DNA from: Cladorrhinum sp. PSN259
Lineage: Eukaryota; Ascomycota; Sordariomycetes; Sordariales; Podosporaceae
Direction of reading: 5' to 3'
Assembly: GCA_033725935.1 (NCBI GenBank)
Contig: MU867079.1
Location: forward strand, 498,849 to 562,848
DNA length: 64,000 nucleotides
This document shows, piece after piece, positions 23,227-34,480 of the stretch. A program made the translations under genes and the position numbers. Each line of letters opens with the position of its first letter. Position 1 is the stretch's first letter. The notes beneath the pieces are model-generated. The model was not told where the DNA came from. It did no database searches and saw only the letters and a list, made by a program, of their open reading frames with translations.

Positions 23227-25603
23227 ATGGCCGACTCCTCGAGGAGCAATAAGCGATTCAGTGTCGAAGACGACGCCCAAGATTCCAAGAGACTCAAAAC
23301 CAACGGCGACGCCAAAATGGATGACAAGTACAACCCATACCTCGCGCATCACAACGAGGACGGCGGCAATGGCTTCGATTCATTACTCGACGCCATGGAG
23401 CGTCATCAAACCACTGCGTCGCAGGCCGAAAAGGCAGAGGATTCCGATCTGAATCCCTGGACCAACAAGCCGCACTCGGAGAACTACTTCAAGATCCTCA
23501 AGACCCGTCGCGACCTGCCCGTCCACAAGCAGCGCCAGGAGTTCCTCAACATGTACCACAGCACCCAGATACTAGTCTTTGTCGGTGAGACAGGTTCCGG
23601 TAAAACCACCCAGATTCCTCAATACGTTCTCTACGATGAGCTTCCCCATCTCCACGGCAAGCTCATTGCTTGTACGCAGCCTCGTCGTGTGGCTGCCATG
23701 TCGGTCGCCCAACGTGTCGCAAACGAACTCGATGTCCAATTGGGTGAGGAGGTCGGTTACAGCATTCGTTTCGAGAACAGGACGGGACCCAAGACCCTCT
23801 TGAAGTACATGACGGATGGTCAGCTACTGCGCGAGGCCATGCACGATCCCGACATGAAGCGCTACAGCTGCATCATTCTCGATGAAGCCCACGAACGTAC
23901 CCTTGCCACCGATATCCTGATGGCTCTCCTCAAGGAAATTGCCCACCGCAGAAGCGACCTCAAGATCATTGTCATGTCCGCCACCCTCGATGCCCAAAAG
24001 TTCCAGTCATACTTCAGCTTGAGAAAGGAGGACCCCCCCGCGCCCTTGCTCGCCGTCCCTGGTCGTACATACCCCGTCGAGATCTTCTATACCCCTGAGC
24101 CCGAGCGCGACTACGTCGAGGCCGCTGTTCGGACTGTCTTGCAGATCCACGCCGTCGAGCCCGAAGGTGATATTCTCCTGTTCTTGACAGGCGAGGAGGA
24201 GATCGAGGATGCCTGTCGTAGGATCGGCCTCGAGGTGGATGATATGATTCGGGAGTCAGACGCAGGTCCCATGAGCATTTACCCCCTTTACGGTACTCTG
24301 CCACCACAACAACAACAAAAGATTTTCGACAAAGCCCCTGAGCCCCTCCGAAAGGGTGGCAGACCAGGCCGGAAGTGCATTGTCGCGACCAACATTGCCG
24401 AAACGTCTTTGACAATTGACGGTATCGTCTACGTTGTTGATCCTGGTTTTAGTAAGCAAAAGATCTACAACCCGCGCTCTCGTGTCGAGTCGCTGCTTGT
24501 GTCGCCCATCTCCAAGGCGTCCGCCCAACAGAGAGCTGGTCGTGCCGGTCGTACCAGACCAGGAAAGTGCTTCCGTCTGTACACCGAGAAGGCGTTCAAG
24601 AAGGAGCTCATTGAGCAGACATACCCCGAAATTCTCAGATCCAACCTTTCCAACACCATTTTGGAGTTGAAGAAGCTCGGCATTGAGGATTTGGTGCACT
24701 TCGACTTTATGGATCCTCCTGCACCCGAGACCATGATGCGCGCTCTGGAAGAACTCAATTACTTGGTATGCTTGGACGACGATGGCAACCTGACGAGACT
24801 TGGTGGCTTAGCTTCCGAGTTCCCGCTCGATCCTGCGCTCGCTGTGATGCTCATCTCCTCACCCGAGTTCTACTGCTCCAACGAGATTCTCTCCATCACA
24901 TCCCTCCTTTCGGTCCCTCAAATATGGATCCGACCCAACAACAACCGCAAGCGTGCCGACGAGATGAAGGCACAGTTTGCTCACCCAGATGGCGACCACC
25001 TCACTCTGCTCAACGCCTACCACGCCTACAAGAGTGCAGAGCAGAGTGGCGAGGACGTCAAGAAGTGGTGCCACGAGCACTTCCTTTCGTTCCGTCATCT
25101 GTCGAGCGCGGACAACGTCAGAGCCCAGCTGAAGCGCATCATGGAGACCCATGAGATTAAACTGATTAGCACTCCGTTCCAAAACAAGGATTACTACACG
25201 AACATTCGAAGGGCGTTGTTGGCTGGCTTCTTCATGCAGGTTGCCATGAGGGAGAGCAGCAACAGCAAGGTGTACAAGACGGTCAAGGACGATCAGCTCG
25301 TCATGATCCATCCCAGCACATCTGTTGCTAACACATATGATTGGGTGGTGTACAACGAGTTCGTCCTCACTACCAAGCAGTACGTGCGGACGATTACGAA
25401 CATCAGACCTGAGTGGCTTCTTGTATGTCCCCCTTCTATTCAAAACTCGCTGGGAAGGAAGTAGTTGATGCTAACTGTGTTTTCAGGAAATCGCTCCCGT
25501 CTATTACGACGTGGATAGTTTCGAGAAGGGCGAAATCAAATCCGCCATTACTCGTCTTACCGAGAAGGTCCGTCGCCGCCAGGCTATGAAGGGTGATCGT
25601 TAA
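23227..25603 (+). CDS. prp43: DEAH-box RNA helicase Prp43
   Basis: Exons 23227-25422 and 25487-25603, with a 64-nt intron carrying a GCTAAC branch site, encode 770 aa, the standard Prp43 length. Prp43 releases the lariat-intron and dismantles spliceosomes, and also acts in ribosome biogenesis. Motif I GETGSGKT is at 120-127, DEAH at 219-222, SAT at 251-253 and QRAGRAGR at 435-442. The winged-helix, ratchet and OB-fold regions follow, and the protein ends with 'VRRRQAMKGDR'. The N-terminus with 'KYNPYLAHH' and 'LNPWTNKPHSENYFKIL' is specific to Prp43 among DEAH helicases (Prp2, Prp16, Prp22 differ and have long extensions). Codon use is strongly C-ending, fitting high expression. Confidence 0.96.
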
Positions 25604-26990
25604 GAAGGAGTCGGTCTTTTAGGTGCATGTCTGCGTGTATAAAGGAGTCAGTGGGATAGGGACTCATGGGTCTACAAAAGGGCTGTCTTTCTGTCTTTTA
25701 TGTTTAAATGTAATATCCGATTCCTGTCCGTGCGGTACTTGAACTGCTGGAGTTGAAATAGAAATTATTGGCATTCTGGCTATGGAGCCAGGCTGGGGAT
25801 CAGTTTCTATGTCTGATACTGCGGTGAAGTGTGTATGTGACGATATCGGCTTGATGGAGTGCCATCACATGTTTTACATCGTCTGGCTGTGATATTTGTC
25901 TTGATGGTTACTGATCTTGATCGTTTAAGCTGGCCATATAAAGCTTGATGTAGTTGTACAAAAAAGCTCAGTCCCATTCTTCATCCATTGATAACAACTC
26001 AACCCCTGAAACTACATTACATGCATGTTTTCAGTACGATCAACTTAAACCCCCCACCCCAGCCATGTCATCGACCCAGACACGAACAAAACCATAGCAG
26101 GCCAGCGCCGCCCGTGCCGCTGAGAGCGCTCTGGGCTATATATCCCTGAGATCAGAGTTTCCAACCTAAATCTAATTTTTCTGCATCAAACGTCATTGAA
26201 GAAAGGCCCCCAGAAGAAAGAAATGTCGTCGAAAAAAAAAACACTCCGTGGAAGATTGAATGACTTTGTCGAAATCTCTCTCCTTTGCATCGCGGCCTTG
26301 TACTTTGCAGAGTCGTGCTGAGATATAGCTCGATGAGAAGAACGCCTAACCTAGCGTGAAAAATGTTTTGTCTGGAGAATTGGATGCTGAAACCGGGACT
26401 AGTTGTCGGATATAATTGGCGTGGAAAGGAATCTGCCACGTGCTATCGTGGGATGGTTGTAACGGTTGGGTGCGACTCGTAATCTGACTTGCGTAATGTG
26501 GTGGGAGGGGGGTTCGTTTTGATCAAAGAATGGAGTGCTTGTGTGTTGGGGTATTATTTTGACCTTTTTTGAGCCGTTAAATTGAGAACGAAGCTGTTCA
26601 AGGTTTCCGAGGTTATGGACGACTGGTATGTGTGTGTGTGTGTGTGTACTTGTAGTGTCGACGATGGCTTCAAGGGTAGATCCCATTTTTGGATCCGGGG
26701 AAAACAGGGAGAAGCTCTAGAGGGTGAGTGGTATCGTTTTGGTAGAAGGGTGATTGAGTCATGATCATGTTCAAAAGCATGTGGTTGTAGTATGATGTGT
26801 AAGCGTGGAGATGTTATGTTGATAAGATACTATTCAGTGGGAGATATTCTTCACGATGATTGCCCATAACGATATACCCTAAAACAGAATAAAAGAAAAT
26901 AAACAACAGCCGGTCTTTATTGGGTATAGAAGATAGTTGACCAGATATTTCCCTTCATACTTCATTACACACCCCTATACAGTCCTCTGA
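25604..26990. other. Convergent intergenic region
   Basis: About 1.4 kb between the 3' ends of prp43 and the 66-aa gene. A GT microsatellite lies at about 26627-26648. Short open frames around 26152-26764 on both strands have no domain. No gene is supported. Confidence 0.5.
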
Positions 26991-27390
26991 CTAAAACCCC
27001 CTCATTATCTTTTCTATCTTCTGGTCCATCTCCCTCTTGCTTTCTTTCGTCTTTCGTAGTGGCCTATAAGGCACCTCGACAAGGAAGTTCCCCTCGCGTA
27101 TTGGTTCGTTTTGGAACTGTTGAAGACGTGCTGCTCTTGCTTCCTGGGCTTCTTTGGAGTTTGGGGAGTAGTTTCTGTGGTTTGAAGAAGATCTAGGAGA
27201 GCGGTTAGATGCGAAAATGGCGGTTGTGAACATCAGGAGAGGACAGGAGAGGGTAGGGGAGAAATATTATATCGAGATTTGAAGGTATATGAGGAAAGAG
27301 GGAGGAGAAAGGCAAGTAAAGAGCCTCGGTAGGATAAAGGAGGAGACAAATAGAATAACTAAGAGCAACTTACTGGTAACCTTTGGTCAT
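26991..27390 (-). CDS. Small conserved-looking charged protein (66 aa), function unknown
   Basis: Exon 1 is only 17 nt (27374-27390) and exon 2 is 26991-27174, separated by a 199-nt intron with donor GTAAGT and acceptor ACCACAG. The product begins MTKGYQNYSPNSK and continues with a charged helix-forming 'EAQEARAARLQQFQ', a central 'REGNFLVEVPYRPLRK' and a Lys/Glu-rich end 'EMDQKIEKIMRGF'. The even spacing of charges and the strict in-frame join favour a real gene. An unspliced reading from 27233 (MFTTAIF) is the alternative; it would replace the first six residues. I do not recognise the family. Confidence 0.6.
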
Positions 27391-27687
27391 GTTGTTCGGA
27401 ATTTGGGGGCGACGAGAGAGAGAGAGATCAGTGCTCCTCAGTGTAAATAAGTTTTTGTGTGATTTCAACGTGGTTTATTCGATGTGTTGTTATATTTGGA
27501 CTATAGAGACAGAAAAGGGGCCGGCTAACCCCCGAATACAAGATGGCAGATACTTATCTAGTTATACTACTTGCTCCGAACCGTCCCCGACTCTCCCAAC
27601 CAAACTTTCGGGTCCTCATCACATCACAAAAAAAGCAAGTTCAGACCGCTGCCTTCACAGCCCAACGGAGACACACACACACACACA

Positions 27688-27734
<47 letters not shown>

Positions 27735-29879
27735 CCCCTCCCCCCCACAGAAGGCTATCGATAGAGGTTCCATACCTGGTACCTACAGTTTCAGGATGCC
27801 CGACTAGCACAGCCCAACTCACCCATAGTCTTCCATTCGTCTGAAATAAGGTTACCCGAAACTTGCCACTCATCTGCAGAGGATCTCAATATCATCACCT
27901 AGGCACCTAGGCACCCAGCTTTAGGTTTCGGACTTCGAACTAAATCCACCCCTTTGCAGAAGTTAATCATTGATTGGACAGCCCGTATAATGATGGTGTG
28001 TACGATGCATGCTTGACAAGGCAAGGCAACGGTCGTTTATTCATGTCCCCTTCACCCTTCATGTGTCACAGAACGCGCGGGACCCGGACCGTGGCGCAAC
28101 ATTGAAAGCCAAAAGGAAGCCCATCATTGGCATTCATGCATGTCGATGACCATGTTGAGTGGTATGCTCAAGTGGGCAATACTTTACACCAAGACTTGGC
28201 ATGGGTGTGGGTGATGATCCCACGGGTCCTTCCCAGGAAAAAAAAAAGGAAAAAAAAAGAAGGCCTCGTCAACACCCGGGTTTCTCTCCCATCGGAATTC
28301 GATTGTGCCGCAATGCTAAGATCATTAGCAACCAACGAGAATTGAGGCATTTTGAAACCAAAAAAAATCCACTTGCTGACCAGGCGAACCAGTGTGTAAA
28401 ACATATACGACCTTCCCGTCTGAGGAGAGGAAAGACACAAGGCGACCAATCGAGAAGGGTTTCCAACTGCCTTTCAGCTCGGCTAACGCGGCTATGCAAG
28501 CGCCATGACCAGAACAATAAGCGCGCCTTTTCTCAACAACGAGTTTCGTGTTTTATTATGACTTGCATGCTACACCGAGTATATGCAAGCCATATGCACG
28601 CGAACCTGCCCGAGCGTGCCTTGGACGTGCTTGTGCAGCCTTGAGGCATGGCAGAAAAAAATGAGACCGAGGTCAACTGCCACAAAGAGACATCTGGTAC
28701 CTATCCATCATCATTTGTAAGCCCGGAATTACGTTACTACAAGGAGAGAAGTTCAAGAGGCAAAACAAGGGTGTGACTGAGAGGGCTAAACAAGTACACT
28801 ATGCAGGAATCCACTCACAGTCAACCTTCCAGAGCCTTGCCCTCCCCACCATCTTCGAACATTGGTGCGCCGGGCGGCTAATCTCTTCCCCGTCCTTTCC
28901 CCTCCATCTCCCCTCTGCGACCATACCGCGGTAGTCAACCAATCTTAGTCACCTCCGTCTCACCCACCGAATTAAGACGCGCGCTTATCAAGTAGCTCAC
29001 ACACCATCGTCCTCAACATCATCAGCACCAATACCACCCACATGCCCCTCATTCCGCAGGCACCAAGGTATGAACCGTTGAGGCATTGCTGGACCGAATA
29101 GACTGCTCTGAATGCAACTACAGGGATGCTACTATTTGTTTATTCTGTGTTGCAATGTCGTAAAACCTTCTCCTTTCAGAAGAATTGATCTGGTTGGGTC
29201 CTTCGGCCGGGTTATTATCCCGCACGGCATCGCATGTAGGTCTTGTTGAGGGTGCAACATCCGAGCCAATCCATATTGCCCGTTACAGCTGTGTTGTTTT
29301 GACTCGCTTTCCGAGCCTTAACCGGCGACCATCCGGCGGGATATACCGTATGGTGCCCAGTGAGAGCTCATTGAAGGCCGAAAAGGTCACATTGAGCCTC
29401 GTTACTGTTCATAGTGAGCCCGGTATCCGTCCCCGTCCCCGTCCCCCACTGTGTTCCACGACATGACAGCATTACCAACTGATCATGCCCACAAATGCCA
29501 CTCCGGGGCACGCCACAAAACTTAACCCAGTCCACAGCTTCAACTGGGCCAGCGTTCTCGTACGTCAAGGCGGCTTGTACAGCCCCGACCGGCTGTCCTT
29601 CCTGCCCTATCCCACCAACGAACCAGGTCCTGTAAGCTTTGGCGTCATGGATCAAGATGATTAATAATCTGAGGAACCGACGGGAGGGGAAAGTTGTGCT
29701 GGCCGGTTGAACTCGCAACACATTGAAACTGGAAGCGGACACGATGAGAGATTGGGACGAAAAAATTAAGGCGCGATGATTAAGCCCTGAGGCTGAGAGT
29801 CGTAGGCGGTGCATTGCCTTCTATTGTTTCGTAATCACATCTATACCCATATCTCATGACCTCATGAACCTCATCTACC
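27391..29879. other. 2.5-kb intergenic region
   Basis: No gene can be supported. Frames at 28159-28644 and 29368-29814 lack domains and have shadow-like composition. It contains the CA/CT microsatellite at 27671-27730, annotated separately. The left end is the promoter side of the 66-aa gene and the right end is the 3' flank of cyclin C. An unrecognised short gene or non-coding RNA cannot be excluded. Confidence 0.45.
27671..27730. repeat. Compound microsatellite (AC)9 then (TC)20
   Basis: An AC run at 27671-27688 is followed, after two bases, by a TC run at 27691-27730 and then a C-rich tail. It is upstream of the 66-aa gene on the opposite strand. Frames reading Ser-Leu repeats across it are artefacts of the repeat. 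Confidence 0.95.
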
Positions 29880-30929
29880 TCACTTATCCAATCCCCTAGC
29901 CTTGATAAACCTCGTGATCTGGTCTCTGGCAAGCTTCTCAACATATTGCTCGTGACACTCGTAAAACGAAATCAGCTCCTGAGCACAATCGATCATGGCC
30001 TCAATGTCCACATTGCTCTCAGCCAGCCAAGCCGCAAACCGCTGAGCCTTGACGAACCGAACATCAGGAGCTTTTTTCATTTCTGGCCCCGGGGTTTCTG
30101 TAGTAGGAGAGAATCCCGAGAACGAACCCTGCGGTGTTCCTGGTCCGCTATTCCCACCGCTGGCCGCCATAGCTGCTGCTGCTGCCCGGGCTTGAGCTTG
30201 AGCCTGAAAGGCATTCGCCGCCATCGCTAAACCACCAGTCACTCCTTGCGCTGTTACTGTTGGTCCAGAGTTTCCTCCACCACCGTTGCCTGGGGTATTT
30301 GGCGGGCGCAAAACAATGGCCAAAAGCATCGCCGTCAAAGCAATGGTGTGTGGTGGGTATAGCAGTGGGAGGTCTGTCATGTAGTGGTCGTTTATAACAG
30401 TCCAAGCGAGCATTACTTCCTCCTGGGTGAGCTCAAAGTCTGACTGAAGCGTCGTCAATGTTCGGTACGGTTGATGTATAATTAGCTGCGAGTTCAGTTC
30501 CGAAATAAGAAAGAACTCGCATTCGCCCAATTTGGACGTGTCCTGCCCAAGGAAGTCGCTCGGCCATAGGCTTCTAGCCTCCTGTACCACAAGCCGGATG
30601 TGCTGAGGACATTCTTCCATCTTGCATGCTAGATACACGGCCGTCGCGATGAAGAGGTACGGGTTCGTCCGGCGGATCTCGACGCGCAGGTAGAATCGTT
30701 TGAGGTAGACTTGGGCGGTGGCCAGGGGTTGCTGGCGGATCGCGAGTCGCTTCCCCAATCGATTAACCTGTTGATTAAAATACAGATTCAGGTGCCGCTG
30801 CTGCGGCAAGGGAAAGGACTGGACGAGGGTTGGGTCGGCATCCTCGAGTGCCTGTCGGATGTTGGCAAGCTCCTCTTTGGAAAACTGCCAATACCGCCGT
30901 TGTGTTGATTCCCAGTAATTAGCTGCCAT
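29880..30929 (-). CDS. ssn8: Cyclin C, Mediator CDK8-module subunit
   Basis: A single exon encodes 349 aa. Cyclin C (yeast Srb11/Ssn8) activates the Cdk8/Ssn3 kinase of the Mediator kinase module in the nucleus. The N-terminus 'MAANYWESTQRRYWQFSKEE' is diagnostic. The first cyclin box has 'YFNQQVNRLGKRLAIRQQPL', 'KRFYLRVEIRRTNPYLFIAT' and 'YLACKMEECPQHIR'. The second box has 'LIIHQPYRTL' and 'AWTVINDHYMTDLPLLYPP'. An unusual Gly/Ala/Gln-rich insert of about 75 residues (residues about 210-285) interrupts the second box before the last helices, making the protein longer than the roughly 280-320 aa usual elsewhere. The ATG at 30929 is the only sensible start. Divergent from the EF-hand carrier gene. 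Confidence 0.95.
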   Translation of the reverse strand: MAANYWESTQRRYWQFSKEELANIRQALEDADPTLVQSFPLPQQRHLNLYFNQQVNRLGKRLAIRQQPLATAQVYLKRFYLRVEIRRTNPYLFIATAVYLACKMEECPQHIRLVVQEARSLWPSDFLGQDTSKLGECEFFLISELNSQLIIHQPYRTLTTLQSDFELTQEEVMLAWTVINDHYMTDLPLLYPPHTIALTAMLLAIVLRPPNTPGNGGGGNSGPTVTAQGVTGGLAMAANAFQAQAQARAAAAAMAASGGNSGPGTPQGSFSGFSPTTETPGPEMKKAPDVRFVKAQRFAAWLAESNVDIEAMIDCAQELISFYECHEQYVEKLARDQITRFIKARGLDK

Positions 30930-31923
30930 TTTGTCTTTTTGTTGCTGCAGCAGCCTTCACCCAGCAAAGGGGAGAGGGTGTTCGGGTCTGCCTGCAGCCC
31001 GTTGGGACGGCTGGTTGCTGTATCGCGAAGTGATCGGTGGAGAGTTGAAGTTCAATTGTGGCGCCGTGATTTAAGAGTTCAGGAATGGGCCGACGAATCA
31101 CTTGGCTGGGAATTGGATGACAGTTTGGGAATCCATCCCTCCCAAGAGTTCAAGTGGGGGGCAAGCTTCGGCAAGTGACAAATGACATCTTGGCTTTGCA
31201 TCACGGGGTACCTCTTTAACAGCAACGTGCAGCACGGATGGGGATGAGGAATAAGATGTGATGACTTCTCTCGTAATGCTTGGCAAAAATGTGTCAAGAG
31301 GCGAATAAAAAAACATAATTTGTTACATTTCTGGAAAATTCAGAAATCTTTTGTTCCAGAAAAAGGCTAGAAACATCGTTCGGTTTCCAAAGTGCGCTGA
31401 TAGCATCTGATATCCCAGGTACCACTGGCCAAACTGCTTTCGGCCCGCATCTGTTTTGCATGTTACCCCCCTTGCGGGACCCAAATGTCTCCAAGTTTCC
31501 CAACCACAGAGCCACTCGCGCCTGAAGCAACTCCAGCAGCGATAATCCGTCGTTCCGCTCGATCGGGGATTCGGGTCAAACTGGGCACCACCTTGAAGAG
31601 GGTCCCCCCAAGCATATTTTTCTATTTGAAAGAATTCATTGAAAAGCAGCAGCCAACTGTCCCTTGGATAAAACTGGCTGGATACCCAATCTGCAAATGC
31701 CGTATCACTAGCAGCAGCATCCACCGCAACTGACGAACCACGGTCGATTTTATCATCTTCACACTCAAGAATTTCCCTCATACGTCATAAGCGAGCACAC
31801 TGCTGCTTCTTCTTGTTCCTGCGTCTACCCTGTCCCACCTCCACGTCCCCGCGCCTGCGCGATAACGACCAAACCCCCGCCGCGACGCATATCATACGAT
31901 GGTTCTATAATCAATAGGGACTC
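30930..31923. promoter_or_regulatory. Divergent promoter region, cyclin C / EF-hand carrier
   Basis: 994 bp between two outward-pointing starts. A leftward frame at 31323-31781 has no domain and no neighbouring exons, so I do not call it. An in-frame TAG at 31915-31917 lies just before the carrier's first ATG and fixes its start. Confidence 0.55.
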
Positions 31924-34480
31924 ATGAAAGTCTCTGATGTAGTGGCGAAGCTCGAGATCGAAATGGCGGAGCCACAAAACCAACGCGACGAGCGGGTCGA
32001 GGAGCTTTGGAGAAAGCTTGACCCCGCTGGACACGGGGAGCTCGACTGGAAGGGACTGCAAAAGGGGTTGTGGAGGCTTGACCATCGTAAGGCACCTCCC
32101 TAGTCTGGACTGGGCCAGCATTGTTTCTTGTCTTGTTGTTTCTGTTGTTGAGATTGCTCATACCGTGTAGCCATGAAGAATGCCGATCACATGCTGAAGG
32201 AAATCATCAAGACTGTCGACACCAATGGCGACGGCAAGATTCAGTATGAAGGTGCGTGCAAGGGCGCTGCGCAACGAGCAGAGAGAACGAAAAGCTGAAA
32301 AGGGTGAAACCAGAATTCCGAGTCTTCGTCGAGACGGCTGAGAAACAATTGCTTTTATTGTTCAAGGCTATCGATCGCGACCAAGATGGTCGACTCGACA
32401 AAAAGGAGCTTCGAGCTGCCTTTCAGCGCGCAGGACTTTCAGTCCCCATGAGGAGGCTCGCCGGCTTCTTTGACGAGATCGACATGAACAATGATGGGTT
32501 TATCAGCTTTGATGAATGGCGGTACGTGCTTTTATTCTTTAAATATTTGGTTACTTCTTTGGCCTGGGTGTTGTTGGCCGCCCCCTTTTTTTGGTCGCCC
32601 TCCAAAGTCGAGGTCATCCGTGCCACTTTTTGCAGGGCGGCGGGTGCAGTTGTTGGATGACCCACTCCAAGGTGGATTTTTTTTTACTTTCTGTCGTGAA
32701 TGTTCTTTTTTTCCATTGTTCTTTGGACCAATTATTTGGTGGCTGCAGCGGACATTGTGTGCAAGGTTGAATAGTTGCAGGTGCCCATTTGGCGCGACGT
32801 CACTGCAGCGATCCGGAGACAGGTGGACGACCACAAATTGAACTCGGATGGCTAACGGTTTTCCAAAAGCGATTTCCTCCTTTTCATGCCCACCAACCAC
32901 GCCGGCTCGCCGCTAGAAGCAGCTTTGTCGTTTTATTCATCGATCGTTACAGTCAACGCAGAGGGAGATTCACTCGTTAGTGATGAGACACTAGAGGGTC
33001 TAGGTACGACCGGATTCCTTCTTCAAGCTCTTTTTGGTTCACTTTTGAGGATCGCAACCCCCGAGTACTCAACAAGTTATCCAACCACCATCTCTCGACC
33101 GTCTTCTTCTCTAGCCTCGAGCGAGGTTGCAGCAGCTCCCAATTATTCAATTTCCACTTCCACTTCTCCTTCTTTCCAGTCGCAAACTACATCACCAACT
33201 TCTCCCACCAACAATCACGAGCCACAACAACCTTATTCTTCTGCAGGAACATCGCCAAACAACATGGCCATGTCTGCTGCTGCTGCTGTGGGCTATGGGC
33301 CCGCTGCCGCAGTCACACCGCAGATTTTTGGAGGCAGCGGCGGCGCCGGCGTCGTCAAGATTCCAAACGTTCAACAGACCGACCCCATTACCAACCAGGA
33401 GGAGCTTTGTGATCTGGCTACTAGGACTCCAGATATCGTGAAATCCAAACTGACAGAGTTACTACCTGAACCAGGCTACTTCCTCGCTGGCGCCGTCTCT
33501 GGTGGTGTTTCTCGAACGGCGACGGCGCCTTTGGATCGCCTCAAGGTGTATCTCCTCGTCAGTACCAAGACTGCCGAAAATGCGGCCCTCGCCGCCGCAA
33601 AGAGTGGTCGACCACTTGCCGCTCTGCGCACTGCAGGCGGTCCGATCACCGATGCCGTTGTGAGCCTGTGGAAGGCGGGTGGGATACGCACCTTTTTTGC
33701 AGGTAAGCAAGCTCAATTTGCGACTCCATAGAAAAGCAATTCCTGACAATAAATACTCCAGGAAATGGCCTGAATGTCGTCAAGATCATGCCAGAGTCTG
33801 CCATCCGATTCGGCTCATATGAAGCTTCCAAGCGCTTTCTTGCAGCTTATGAAGGTCACAACGACCCTACTCAGATCAGCACTGTCTCCAAGTTTGTCGC
33901 CGGTGGCATGGGCGGCATGACAGCTCAGTTCTGCGTCTATCCAGTCGACACCCTCAAATTCCGACTTCAGTGCGAAACAGTCGAAGGCGGGCTCAAGGGC
34001 AATGCTCTGCTTCTCCGTACCGCAAAGAACATGTGGGCAGATGGCGGTCTTCGTGCAGCATATCGTGGTCTCGGGCTCGGTCTCATCGGCATGTTCCCCT
34101 ACAGTGCAATCGATATTGGCACATTCGAGTTCCTCAAAAAGACTTACATCAACGGCGTGTCGCGATACTACGGTATTCATGAGGAGGATTCTCAGCCCGG
34201 CAACGTTGCTACGGCGGCCATTGGAGCTTCGTCGGGAGCGCTTGGTGCTACTGCTGTCTATCCTCTCAATGTTCTTCGCACACGACTTCAAACACAAGGA
34301 ACCGCAATGCACCCACCCACATACACCGGCATTGTCGATGTTGCTACCAAGACATTGCGCAACGAGGGCTTCCGCGGTTTGTACAAGGGCCTTACACCCA
34401 ACATTCTCAAGGTTGCGCCGGCTCTTAGTATCACCTGGGTGTGCTACGAGAACATGAAGAAGCTTCTCGATCTCAACTAA
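31924..34480 (+). CDS. sal1: Calcium-dependent mitochondrial carrier (SCaMC / Sal1 type)
   Basis: Five exons, 31924-32086, 32171-32251, 32314-32521, 32870-33702 and 33762-34480, encode 667 aa. The family exchanges ATP-Mg for phosphate across the inner mitochondrial membrane under control of cytosolic calcium. One degenerate EF-hand (loop about 33-44) is followed by three canonical loops at 71-82 (DTNGDGKIQYEE), 102-113 (DRDQDGRLDKKE) and 138-149 (DMNNDGFISFDE). A Ser/Thr/Pro-rich linker of more than 100 residues (about 185-300) is fungal-specific. The carrier domain has the three signatures 'PLDRLKVYL', 'YPVDTLKFRLQ' and 'YPLNVLRTRLQ'. Intron 3 is long (348 nt). A start at 31963 (MAEPQNQRD) is equally plausible. 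Direct transport evidence is absent; family assignment is firm. Confidence 0.93.

Noticed and set aside
24014..25443. Long antisense frames inside prp43
   Set aside because: They mirror the strong codon bias of the real gene and have no domain of their own.
27671..27764. Ser-Leu-repeat proteins across the CT microsatellite
   Set aside because: They are translations of a dinucleotide repeat.
29368..29814. 148-codon leftward frame
   Set aside because: It has no domain and a composition like random reading; no plausible upstream exon was found.
31323..31781. 152-codon leftward frame in the cyclin C / carrier promoter
   Set aside because: No recognised domain, and it sits in a divergent promoter with no splice partners.
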